From positions 52,520 to 116,519 of the forward strand of contig CAJTXE010000007.1 in NCBI GenBank assembly GCA_910580225.1: a DNA stretch of 64,000 nucleotides. The letters run 5' to 3'. This stretch comes from an uncultured Acetatifactor sp. Its GTDB lineage: Bacteria; Bacillota; Clostridia; Lachnospirales; Lachnospiraceae. Shown here piece after piece: positions 18,077 through 26,408 of the stretch. The translations under genes and the position numbers were made by a program. Position 1 is the stretch's first letter. The number at the start of each line of letters is the position of its first letter. The notes below the pieces were generated by a model. It saw only the letters and a program-made list of their open reading frames with translations, did not search any database and was not told the origin of the DNA.

Positions 18077-18138
18077 GACGTTGGCGTAAAATCCCTGAAA
18101 CACCCAAACTATATCCCCTAACAGAAATGAGGCATATC

Positions 18139-19224
18139 ATGAAAGATCAGCATCCTAATTTCCATCAGCTCCATTTTGACAGCATACAGGCTTTGCGGGG
18201 CATTACGGCCCTGTTTATCCTTTTGGAACATATCCGTTTTTTAAACTGCGGCGCCTTTGGTGTGGACATATTCTTCTGCATCAGCGGCTTTATGATTATG
18301 TTTTCCACCCATGAGGACAGCGCTTTTTTCCTGAGGAAGCGGCTGATCCGCATCCTGCCCCTGTACTATCTTATGACCCTGGGCACCTTTCTGCTGCTGG
18401 TGCTGTTTCCAGGTATGTTTGAGCAGACAAAGGCTGATCCGGCTTTTCTGGTCAAAAGCCTCCTCTTTATTCCCTTCGATATCGGCAATGGTGTACTGCA
18501 GCCTCTTATGCGTATCGGATGGACGGTAAACTGTGAAATTCTATTCTATTTTTTGTTCTTTATTGCATTGCACATCAGTCACAAGTTCAGGGGTCTGATC
18601 TGCACCGTCTTCATTCTGTTTCTGGTCGGTGCAGCCTGGCTGCTGCCCTCTCCTCCGGCTGTTCTGGCCTTTTACGGAAATCCCGTGATGCTTGAATTTC
18701 TCTATGGTATCGGAGCCTATTATGCTGCCCGCGGGCTGTACAAATTGTATATCCGGAACAGCCCTTCAGAGCAGCCGGGGCCTGTTTCGAATCAAGGACT
18801 ACCCAAGGCTGGGATTCCGTTTTGTCTGGCAGTGCTGCTGCTGTGCTTTGTCGGTCTCCTTATCACCAAGCCTTCCGTCAATATCCTGGGATTCCGCCGG
18901 CCCTTTATATGGGGGCTTCCGGCTTTTGCCATTGTAATGTGCTGCTTTCTCCCGGGCCTGTATATACAGAAGATACCCAGGATCTTTGTGAGGCTTGGAG
19001 ACATTAGTTTTTCCCTCTATCTAATGCACTACTATCCTGTAATGCTTCTGGACCGGGTCGTATTTGATTTTTCCTCCTGTACACCCTTTTCCCTGATTGG
19101 AACTGCCATGGCGGCTGGCATCAGCATCCTTCTGGCACTTATCAGCTGGGAGATTATAGAAAAACGCTTTTCCCAATGGCTGCGGGGCCTTCTGCTTCTG
19201 CGAAAGCCCCTGACAAAATCATAA
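18139..19224 (+). CDS. Membrane acyltransferase, OafA/YrhL (acyltransferase 3) family
   Basis: A 361-aa integral membrane protein with about ten hydrophobic segments. Family marks: LRGITALFILLEHIRF with the active-site His near the N-terminus, FGVDIFFCISGFM, and FLRKRLIRILPLYYLM. These enzymes transfer O-acetyl or other acyl groups to cell-wall or surface sugars. The second ATG (18139), with GAGG 6 nt upstream, is preferred over 18127. It stands alone and converges with the zinc-ribbon gene, only 7 nt apart. Confidence 0.88.
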   Translation: MKDQHPNFHQLHFDSIQALRGITALFILLEHIRFLNCGAFGVDIFFCISGFMIMFSTHEDSAFFLRKRLIRILPLYYLMTLGTFLLLVLFPGMFEQTKADPAFLVKSLLFIPFDIGNGVLQPLMRIGWTVNCEILFYFLFFIALHISHKFRGLICTVFILFLVGAAWLLPSPPAVLAFYGNPVMLEFLYGIGAYYAARGLYKLYIRNSPSEQPGPVSNQGLPKAGIPFCLAVLLLCFVGLLITKPSVNILGFRRPFIWGLPAFAIVMCCFLPGLYIQKIPRIFVRLGDISFSLYLMHYYPVMLLDRVVFDFSSCTPFSLIGTAMAAGISILLALISWEIIEKRFSQWLRGLLLLRKPLTKS

Positions 19225-19231
19225 ATTCCAG

Positions 19232-19912
19232 TCAGTCAGCAGTAATTTTATTGCCGCAGGAAGGACAAAATCTGCTTTTATCAGAAACCGGGGTTCCGCA
19301 CGACTTACAGACCCTGCCCTTACTGCCACGCGTTTTTTTTTCGTTTGAATGACTGACTATCTGTTCCGAAGCAGACTTGGTATCCGCCGGAACTGTAGCT
19401 GTAATCTTTCCTGTTTCTGCAGTCTCTGCCTCATCTGTCACAACCGGTTTTACAGCTGCGGAATGCGCATTTGCAGCTACTGCAGTACCTTCCTTTGACA
19501 TGCCGGGGGTATTTTCAGACACTGCTGTATTTGTTTTCGCCGTACCAGTGGTATTTACAGATGCGGCAGTATCTGCCTTCGCTGCGCTGACAGATTTTTT
19601 TGCTGCAGTTATATTTGTTGTTTCTTTGGTCTCAGACTTTACGGCCGTTTTTTTCGCTTTCTTCCTCTGCCGCTCCTGGCTGATCTTTCCTGCTGATTTT
19701 ACTGCGAAGATGCTCCAGAATACAAACAGCAATAGGCTGACCAGGCTCACCCAGCGATAACTGACCGCACAGATTTTTCCCAGTATCGAATTCATATAGA
19801 ACAAACTGTCTCCCGACACTGCCCTCAGCATCCATACAGCCACGATCCATATCAGCAATGTGGCGACAGCCCCCGCCAAAATTGCGGCTTTCATCTGCTT
19901 CTTCATTATCAT
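19232..19912 (-). CDS. Two-TM protein with Ala/Thr-rich linker and C-terminal zinc ribbon
   Basis: 226 aa. Two membrane segments (about 8-32 and 50-72), then a lysine-rich stretch, a long low-complexity Ala/Thr/Val linker (about 95-195) and a C-terminal zinc ribbon, CKSCGTPVSDKSRFCPSCG. The two cysteine pairs would bind one Zn. It ends the six-gene kinase/VWA operon; its start shares an ATGA overlap with the upstream stop, so translation is coupled. Function unknown. A C-terminal zinc ribbon after a flexible linker suggests docking to cytoplasmic partners (inference). Confidence 0.75.
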   Translation of the reverse strand: MIMKKQMKAAILAGAVATLLIWIVAVWMLRAVSGDSLFYMNSILGKICAVSYRWVSLVSLLLFVFWSIFAVKSAGKISQERQRKKAKKTAVKSETKETTNITAAKKSVSAAKADTAASVNTTGTAKTNTAVSENTPGMSKEGTAVAANAHSAAVKPVVTDEAETAETGKITATVPADTKSASEQIVSHSNEKKTRGSKGRVCKSCGTPVSDKSRFCPSCGNKITAD

Positions 19913-21405
19913 CGGCCTCCTTTATTTCCTGCCTTCTTATTCAGAAAAGCATACCACATGACGAGAATAACTGACAGTATTCCCGGCAAAATCCACCTTG
20001 TCCAGCTGCCGAATCCCGTATCAAGCTCAGCCGTTATTGTTCTGACACTTTTATTGCCGGCCTGGTCATAAGCAGTGACAGTAATGGGATTCACGCCCTC
20101 CTCCAATGTAAGCTTCGCAGTGAACCGACCTGTCCCCAGTTCCTGCTCCACACCATTGACCGCAACAATGGCATTCGGTTCTGTAGAACCGCTTATCGTG
20201 AGGGAAACCTCCTTTGTCCGTATGTAGTCTGAACCGGTTAAGGTTACCGCTGGTGGAGTCCTGTCTACTGACATAGCCTTGGAAAAAGTTTTCATATTAC
20301 CGTTTTCATCCTCTATATAACCAACAATCTGATGCTCTCCCTCAGACAGGTTCAGGTCATAGTCCCCTGTCCCTGCGTCAGCCAACAATAGTTTACCGTC
20401 CAGGTATACCCCTGCGCTGCTTCCTGCAGGACAATCAATTCTGACTGCCACTGCACTTTCTTTCGTCACTGAAACATCAGGAAATACAACAGACCCCGCC
20501 GGTGTGGAACACACAAGCGGAAATACGTCAAATTTACCCCATGCATTTCCATCCCTTATTGCAACGGAATACTTGATTCTGTCCCTACCATCCTCCAGCA
20601 ATGGAACATAAAAGTTAGTTGCTACTGACTCGCTTTTTATCACCGAAAGCGTATCATAGTCATATAAAGTCACGACATAATTACCGGCCCCCCAGGCATC
20701 CCAGGTGATATACAGCTCACCGTCTATACTGCCTGAACGGATTCCCTCTATCCTGGCCGGAGCATTAGACTGCGCCACATACAGCGCTTCTTCCGTTGAC
20801 AGCGTATACTGTCCCGTACCATCATATACCTGGATGGAGAAATGATAAAGTCCTGTGGCCAGGTCATCTGCGGACACACTTGCCTCTCCGTTCCTGTCCG
20901 CACTGTAATCGCTCCAGACAGTACGGCTGCCGTAATCACTTTCCTCTCCCTGCCAGGCACTGATGTTCACATTCACTGTATCCTGTTCCGAAAGGACATT
21001 CCATTTAAAATGGACATATCCCCCGCTGATATCCACATCAAAGCTTTGTACCGCATTGTATCTGACCGCCCCGGAAGTCCGGCTGCCGCCGCTGACGCTG
21101 ACCGCACCCAGGCTTTCGCCGGTCAGCCGCACAGTCCAGTAACCGGACTGTGCATTCTCCACAGTCACCGACACATTCCCTTCGCCAAACACCGCATTTG
21201 ACGCATCTGCCACAATGACCGTACCGTCAGAGGATGTCAGTTCCACTGCCGCTTCCTGTTCCCTGTTCTCCCAGCTCACCAGGAAGACACAGTCCGTATA
21301 CTCACGATACAAATAAGTTCTCACTTCCCGGATCCCCTCTGCCTCGGCGGGAATTACCGGCAGAAGTATCAACAGAAACAGCCATACAACAATACTTTTT
21401 CTCAT
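19909..21405 (-). CDS. Secreted, membrane-anchored Ig-like beta-sandwich protein
   Basis: 498 aa with a signal peptide (MRKSIVVWLFLLILLPVIPA), then several Ig/FN3-like modules of roughly 85-95 residues. The last, from about 375, ends VEQELGTGRFTAKLTLEEGV...TVTAYDQAGNKSV, typical of bacterial Ig-like folds. A C-terminal membrane helix (WILPGILSVILVMWYAFL) and a positive tail anchor it with the bulk outside. No enzyme motif is seen. It overlaps the VWA gene upstream and the zinc-ribbon gene downstream by ATGA-type overlaps, so it belongs to that operon, probably as an adhesion or scaffold part. Confidence 0.75.
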   Translation of the reverse strand: MRKSIVVWLFLLILLPVIPAEAEGIREVRTYLYREYTDCVFLVSWENREQEAAVELTSSDGTVIVADASNAVFGEGNVSVTVENAQSGYWTVRLTGESLGAVSVSGGSRTSGAVRYNAVQSFDVDISGGYVHFKWNVLSEQDTVNVNISAWQGEESDYGSRTVWSDYSADRNGEASVSADDLATGLYHFSIQVYDGTGQYTLSTEEALYVAQSNAPARIEGIRSGSIDGELYITWDAWGAGNYVVTLYDYDTLSVIKSESVATNFYVPLLEDGRDRIKYSVAIRDGNAWGKFDVFPLVCSTPAGSVVFPDVSVTKESAVAVRIDCPAGSSAGVYLDGKLLLADAGTGDYDLNLSEGEHQIVGYIEDENGNMKTFSKAMSVDRTPPAVTLTGSDYIRTKEVSLTISGSTEPNAIVAVNGVEQELGTGRFTAKLTLEEGVNPITVTAYDQAGNKSVRTITAELDTGFGSWTRWILPGILSVILVMWYAFLNKKAGNKGGR

Positions 21406-24400
21406 TCTCCGTTGTCCTCCGCATAAGTATGAAATCCATCCTCCGGAACAATGCCGCCTGTAGTTGCCGCATGATACTCCCAGTTTTCTTCGCCGCAGTC
21501 CACGGTAACCGGAATCGTACTTTCCGCAGAAGCACCGCGCGGCAGCCAGATTGTCAAGTTAGCCCTGCCATCGTGTCTGATATTATAATAAGTATTATCC
21601 AAATGGCCGTCTACATCCAGACTGATCACGATTTGTTGTTCCCCGATCAGCGCCTCTCCCGTAATCTGGCCTCCCAGAGAGGAGCCAAACAGACTTAATT
21701 CATCTACATCGTTTATAGGGATTACCAGTCCGGCTCCCGTTACCTTTACCACCAGTTCCGGATGTTCCGAATCATACGCCGCAAAACCGTTCTTACTCCT
21801 GTCATTGGTACAGATAAATATAATCCTGTCGCAGGTGACCGTAAGATCCGTCACCAGCTCCGTTACCTGATTCCGATATGGTTCCTCAGACAACCCCAAT
21901 GCATAACGCAGTGTCACCGTCCCCTCAAGAGGCCTGGGCACACCATCCAGGAAACATTCGCTCATGCCGGAAGCATCCACGGAAAAACCTGTCCCATGGA
22001 TCGTCAGACTGTCCGGATACCAGCCGCTGCCCTGAATTAGGAAAGGAACGTCCTCTGCCGCCACCAGTGGATGGAGATTGTCAAATTTTGCCGTACCCGA
22101 TATCTCAAACATTTTGTCCGGCTCTGTCGTATCTATGGTCAGGCTGCCGTCAGCAATCTCAATCAACCCCATCTCTCCATACACTGTCCCGGTTCCCCGA
22201 ACCTGTGCCGAATCTCTGCCCACCGTGATCGTCAGATTTTCCGCCTGTACATGAAATCCATACCCGCTGTAACTGCTTCCCCAAACCGGAGGCGCATATC
22301 CCGTAATCATCTGTATGGCACTGTCCACCCCTTTTTGCGGCAGCGGAATACCATTGAAAGCAAAGTTTAGATTATCCTGCAGCTCCTGGAGCTGGTATCC
22401 ACCGCTGACAGTATACTGAAATTCCTTTCCGTCAAATTCCGCATTTGCGTATACTTCCCCAAACCCGGGCAATTTCAGTGTCACTGCAGAATTGTAGACC
22501 TGGATCGATGTAGCATCGAAATAAAATCCGAAATAATCCAGCACTTTCGCACTTCCGCCTCCGAAAGCAGACGGTCCGTAATCGGATACACTATCCGCCG
22601 GAACAGAAAAGTCAATATATGCCTCTCCGCTTCCCTGAACTGTGCCGCCTGATAGAATCAGGTTCCCGTCTCCGAAAGTAATGGGAGTATTGGACTGGAC
22701 CGTCACGGCGGAGGAAGTACGGACGAAGCCGTTCAATACCACATTTCCACTCAGCTTCAGTTTATATTCATTCACCTGCTCCACCTTATCACCATACAGC
22801 GTATTTCCGCTCTGGCCCAGCAATATCGTCCGACCGCCGGTGTTTCCTTCCCCCGACTCTGCCACGGAAAGGAGATTCTCTGTACTTCGGGAAGTGCCGT
22901 CAGGAAGCCTCACCGTGACATTCAAAACACCCGGCGCATAATCTCCCTCCAGAACAAATGCAATTACCGAATCCCCCACTATCCTGACATCGCCGACCTC
23001 CTGACGGTTGATCAGGACCTCAGCGCCTTCTGTCACCCCTGAAGCACTGAGGAAGATCGGAACTCCCAGACCGGCATCCGCAGCAGATACCACAGCAGGG
23101 TCCGCAGCAAACAGCTGCAGCTCTCCCGATTCTGCCCGGCTGGTGATATAGCTTCCGTCCTTCGCCATAATCAGCCCTCCATACGCATAGGTGCGGGTAC
23201 TGCTGGTTCCATAATCCGCCAGCCCGATAACCGCCATGCGCGGATTGGTTTCCCTTCCCTCCTCCACAGTGTACTCAAAGCAATAATTGTTTACAATGTA
23301 ATTCTGCAGCGTCGTGTAAACCTTCACCAGATCGCTGCTGGTCAGCGCCTCCATATAGGATCCGCCCGTGGACATTGCAATGTTCTCCATGTATTCCCGA
23401 TTACCGCCGCCTGTGCTGACAGTAAATACCGCAATATTTTCCTCCCTGGCCGCCTCTATGGCTGCCGGCATCTGATCGGCATTTCCGTCTTCTCCATCCG
23501 TCATCAAGATGATCGCCTTGGTTCCGATGGCATTTTTCAGCGATTCAATCCCTGCCATCAGACCGATTGGAATATCGGTTCCTCCGTCCGCAACGATGTT
23601 TCCGGCACCTGCCCGAAGTGCTGCCGCATCATTGGTCAGGGAACTCAGATTTTCGATGGAATCATCGTACATCACGATAGACAGCTCCTGTGTAGCCGGA
23701 TTCATATTGTCGATACATGCCTCCACAGCACGGCGGGCATTCTCAATACGGTCACCGCTCATACTTCCGCTGCCGTCAATCACCAGTGCAATAGAGATAT
23801 TATTGTTGGTATCGTCCGTTATCCGTGTCACTTTCTGAGGGGATATCTCATACCCATTATCCGTAAATGTAAAATCTCCCACTTCAAAATCATTTGCCAG
23901 TTCCTCTACGCCGTCCTTCTTGCCGTTTACATTCAGATAAGCACGAACTACAGGATAATCATCAGCAACCACACGGCTGATAAAGACAGTCACTCTCTCA
24001 TATTTGAGTACATTATTCAAAAATTCCGAATACCCCCGATTTAAAACGGAATCCGGAAGGAAACTTTCCGCCTGCAGCACCGAATTGACTGCCGCTGTAA
24101 TATCCTCATCCGACGCAGCCTCATCCGCATATACCCGGCTGATCTTCTCCAGTACTTCCCTGACGGAGGAATCTTCCCGTAACCTGTCCTTCCTGCTGAT
24201 CAGATCCATCAATAATTTCCGGGCCTTCCCGTCATCACCGGCAGCAGAATAAAGTCTGGACAGCTGCAGATCAATCACACCGTCCCTGTCACCGAACAGG
24301 GGAGCCTGAGCAATCAGCCAGTTAATGATCCGCTTTGCCTTCACTGCATTGGCCTGGATACGATATTCCAACGCTTCAGCCAAAGTCTCGTCACGGCGGG

Positions 24401-25292
24401 GATTCCCCTCCTCATAGCTGCCTGCAGCAGTTTCTGCCTGTTCCGCCTTCTCCAGCAACGCGCCGATTTCCCGGTCACTTTCATCATATACTGAGATATC
24501 TGCACCGCTCAGCAGCTTTTGGGCAATTACATCCGTATACAAAACAATGTGTTCCGGTGATCTGTCCTCCTGCAGCAATTTATAGGCATTTTCCTCCGCA
24601 GCATCCAAATCATTTACTGCATTGTAGTAATTTATGGAAAACCGGAGCAGTTCTTCATCTTCCGGTGTCTCCAACAGCATTTCTGCCAGTGTCTGCCGGT
24701 CTGTTGTATTGTAATCCCCACTGCTCAGCATGCGGTCCCGCCGGAAACCTGCCAGGAATTCTACCTCCTTCTTTTCACTGACCCGAAGCAGAGCCAGGCA
24801 GGCCTGTCCCACTTCAGCGAGTTCATTTCCGGCCTCCTCCTCTGATAACGGCATCCCTTCCAAACCTGTCATCTTTCGGGACAGTGTATAAATCCTGTCC
24901 GCCTGTTTCGCCAGGTCATCATTAAGAGTTCCCCCGTTTTTCAAATCATCAGAAGCGATAAATGCACCGGCATAATTTCCCTGCCAGCAATCTGCCAGCA
25001 GGCGAATCATATCCGAATGGGGGCTATGCACCTTCTCGGCATTTTCCACAGCCTTTCCGTAATTCCCTTCAAGCAGATAGCTGTATGCATTATAAAGTAT
25101 ACTTGTAGTCGTATCTGCATTCCGAATGATTTCCAGAATTCCCAGACTGCCGCACAACAGCAGGGCTGCGCACAGTACAGCCAGACTGAGATTACGCAAC
25201 AGTGTACGCTTTAAAGAAAGCATTCTTGCCGACACAATATCCACTAGGATAAATACGGCAAATACCGCCGCAAGTAACAGAAAAAGATTCAC
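21402..25292 (-). CDS. Large VWA-domain membrane/surface protein
   Basis: About 1,296 aa. Two N-terminal membrane helices, a helical TPR-like region (about 60-420), then a VWA domain at about 495-680 with a complete MIDAS: DGSGS, the Thr in DGGTD, and the Asp in LMTDGED. The C-terminal half is beta-rich with repeated short strands (NGFVRTSSAVTVQSN, ITFGDGNLILSGGTVQGSG), like beta-helix or Ig-type surface proteins. VWA domains bind protein ligands through a metal ion. The GTG at 25292 follows GAGGTGA and lies 10 nt after the TPR/LRR gene; the earlier Met lies inside that gene. It is the largest part of the kinase operon. Confidence 0.82.
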   Translation of the reverse strand: MNLFLLLAAVFAVFILVDIVSARMLSLKRTLLRNLSLAVLCAALLLCGSLGILEIIRNADTTTSILYNAYSYLLEGNYGKAVENAEKVHSPHSDMIRLLADCWQGNYAGAFIASDDLKNGGTLNDDLAKQADRIYTLSRKMTGLEGMPLSEEEAGNELAEVGQACLALLRVSEKKEVEFLAGFRRDRMLSSGDYNTTDRQTLAEMLLETPEDEELLRFSINYYNAVNDLDAAEENAYKLLQEDRSPEHIVLYTDVIAQKLLSGADISVYDESDREIGALLEKAEQAETAAGSYEEGNPRRDETLAEALEYRIQANAVKAKRIINWLIAQAPLFGDRDGVIDLQLSRLYSAAGDDGKARKLLMDLISRKDRLREDSSVREVLEKISRVYADEAASDEDITAAVNSVLQAESFLPDSVLNRGYSEFLNNVLKYERVTVFISRVVADDYPVVRAYLNVNGKKDGVEELANDFEVGDFTFTDNGYEISPQKVTRITDDTNNNISIALVIDGSGSMSGDRIENARRAVEACIDNMNPATQELSIVMYDDSIENLSSLTNDAAALRAGAGNIVADGGTDIPIGLMAGIESLKNAIGTKAIILMTDGEDGNADQMPAAIEAAREENIAVFTVSTGGGNREYMENIAMSTGGSYMEALTSSDLVKVYTTLQNYIVNNYCFEYTVEEGRETNPRMAVIGLADYGTSSTRTYAYGGLIMAKDGSYITSRAESGELQLFAADPAVVSAADAGLGVPIFLSASGVTEGAEVLINRQEVGDVRIVGDSVIAFVLEGDYAPGVLNVTVRLPDGTSRSTENLLSVAESGEGNTGGRTILLGQSGNTLYGDKVEQVNEYKLKLSGNVVLNGFVRTSSAVTVQSNTPITFGDGNLILSGGTVQGSGEAYIDFSVPADSVSDYGPSAFGGGSAKVLDYFGFYFDATSIQVYNSAVTLKLPGFGEVYANAEFDGKEFQYTVSGGYQLQELQDNLNFAFNGIPLPQKGVDSAIQMITGYAPPVWGSSYSGYGFHVQAENLTITVGRDSAQVRGTGTVYGEMGLIEIADGSLTIDTTEPDKMFEISGTAKFDNLHPLVAAEDVPFLIQGSGWYPDSLTIHGTGFSVDASGMSECFLDGVPRPLEGTVTLRYALGLSEEPYRNQVTELVTDLTVTCDRIIFICTNDRSKNGFAAYDSEHPELVVKVTGAGLVIPINDVDELSLFGSSLGGQITGEALIGEQQIVISLDVDGHLDNTYYNIRHDGRANLTIWLPRGASAESTIPVTVDCGEENWEYHAATTGGIVPEDGFHTYAEDNGE

Positions 25293-25302
25293 TTTACTCA
25301 CC

Positions 25303-26154
25303 TCACATTCCCCCATTCGCGTCGATATCATAATACAGCAAGCCCGCATTTTGAATCACTGCAGTGTCTCCAAGTCTGTTATTCGCCAAATACAGCAATT
25401 TCAGGCTGCTGCCCAGTCCTGAGACGGATGTGATCTGATTGTCCGACAGATGCAGATATCTCAAGCTTCCCAGCTCAAACAGCACGTCCGCATCGGCGAT
25501 CTGGTTTCCCCGCAGCCCTGCGTATTCCAGAGAAGTAAGGCTTCCTAGAGAAGAAACATCCTGAATGGCATTGTTCGCGGCATAAAACTTCTGCAGCTTC
25601 GTCAATTGTCCCACCACACTGATATCCGAAATACCGTTTCCGGAAATATCCAGCCGCTCCAATTCCGTAAATCCGGTCAGCTTTGCCATATCGGCATCTG
25701 TCAGACCGCAGTTTCTCAGCACAAGTTCCTTCGTATCCGCCGCAAAGCTCCGCCCTGCAATCTCGATATGATCCACGGCAGACGGTATTTCCGAACCGGC
25801 CTCCCTGTCCTCCTTTTGTTCCCATTCATCCATCTGACGCTGAATCAGGTCACTGCCGGTAGCACTGTATCCGTTTTCCAGGGTTTCCCTGGCAGTATCC
25901 ATGTCACCCATAAAGTTATAAGTCCTGGCCAGCGCCAGATATGCCTCAGTATTGTTGGGCTCTATGGAAATGGCCTGTTCCAGGGCGGCCGTAGCCTTCT
26001 CATAATCCAGCTCCGCCAGATATTTCTCTCCCGCACTCAGCGGTGTGGCATTCACTGCCTGGGCGGCGCTCCCACGCATATTCCATGCGAAAAGGCCTGT
26101 GCCCACAGCAGCCGTCACCACTGCTGTAATCAGGATGATCGTTCTTTTCTTCAC
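25303..26154 (-). CDS. Membrane-anchored TPR plus leucine-rich-repeat protein
   Basis: About 283 aa. One N-terminal membrane helix (IILITAVVTAAVGTGLFAW), a TPR pair (EKYLAELDYEKATAALEQAI, then TEAYLALARTYNFMGDMDTA), a linker, then four to five LRRs of the SDS22/internalin style (LERLDISGNGISDISVV, LQKFYAANNAIQDVSSL, LEYAGLRGNQIADADVL, LRYLHLSDNQITSVSGL). Both repeat types mediate protein binding, and the helix places them outside. The GTG start at 26154 follows GGGGGAGAG. Encoded between the small membrane protein and the VWA gene. Confidence 0.82.
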   Translation of the reverse strand: MKKRTIILITAVVTAAVGTGLFAWNMRGSAAQAVNATPLSAGEKYLAELDYEKATAALEQAISIEPNNTEAYLALARTYNFMGDMDTARETLENGYSATGSDLIQRQMDEWEQKEDREAGSEIPSAVDHIEIAGRSFAADTKELVLRNCGLTDADMAKLTGFTELERLDISGNGISDISVVGQLTKLQKFYAANNAIQDVSSLGSLTSLEYAGLRGNQIADADVLFELGSLRYLHLSDNQITSVSGLGSSLKLLYLANNRLGDTAVIQNAGLLYYDIDANGGM

Positions 26155-26250
26155 GATTCTCTCCCCCGTTCTTTTCTTGTATTTTCTTGTGCTGCAGGAT
26201 TCTGCCATCTCCAGATGTTCCAGTCATCCATGAGACTGCTTCCGCTCCGG

Positions 26251-26406
26251 CTACTTCAGACAGCAGCCATATTCTTCATTCATCCTGCGGCGCAGCCGCT
26301 TTCTGCTGGTACCCATCACAATCACTACAATAATCGCAATGACCGCCACAACTGCCATACCTGCAATCCCTCCATAAAACAGAATCTCTCCCGGTGTGAA
26401 ATCCAT
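26251..26406 (-). CDS. Small single-pass membrane protein (51 aa)
   Basis: Read directly: MDFTPGEILFYGGIAGMAVV begins the protein; one long membrane helix (about 12-31), then SRKRLRRR and an acidic tail with GCCLK at the C-terminus. AGGAGG lies 7 nt before the ATG, an ideal spacing, and the gene starts 3 nt after the kinase stop. Type-I-like orientation with a cytoplasmic basic tail is predicted by the positive-inside rule. Function unknown; as part of the kinase operon it could be a regulator or adaptor of the kinase or VWA complex. Confidence 0.75.
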   Translation of the reverse strand: MDFTPGEILFYGGIAGMAVVAVIAIIVVIVMGTSRKRLRRRMNEEYGCCLK

Positions 26407-26408
26407 CT

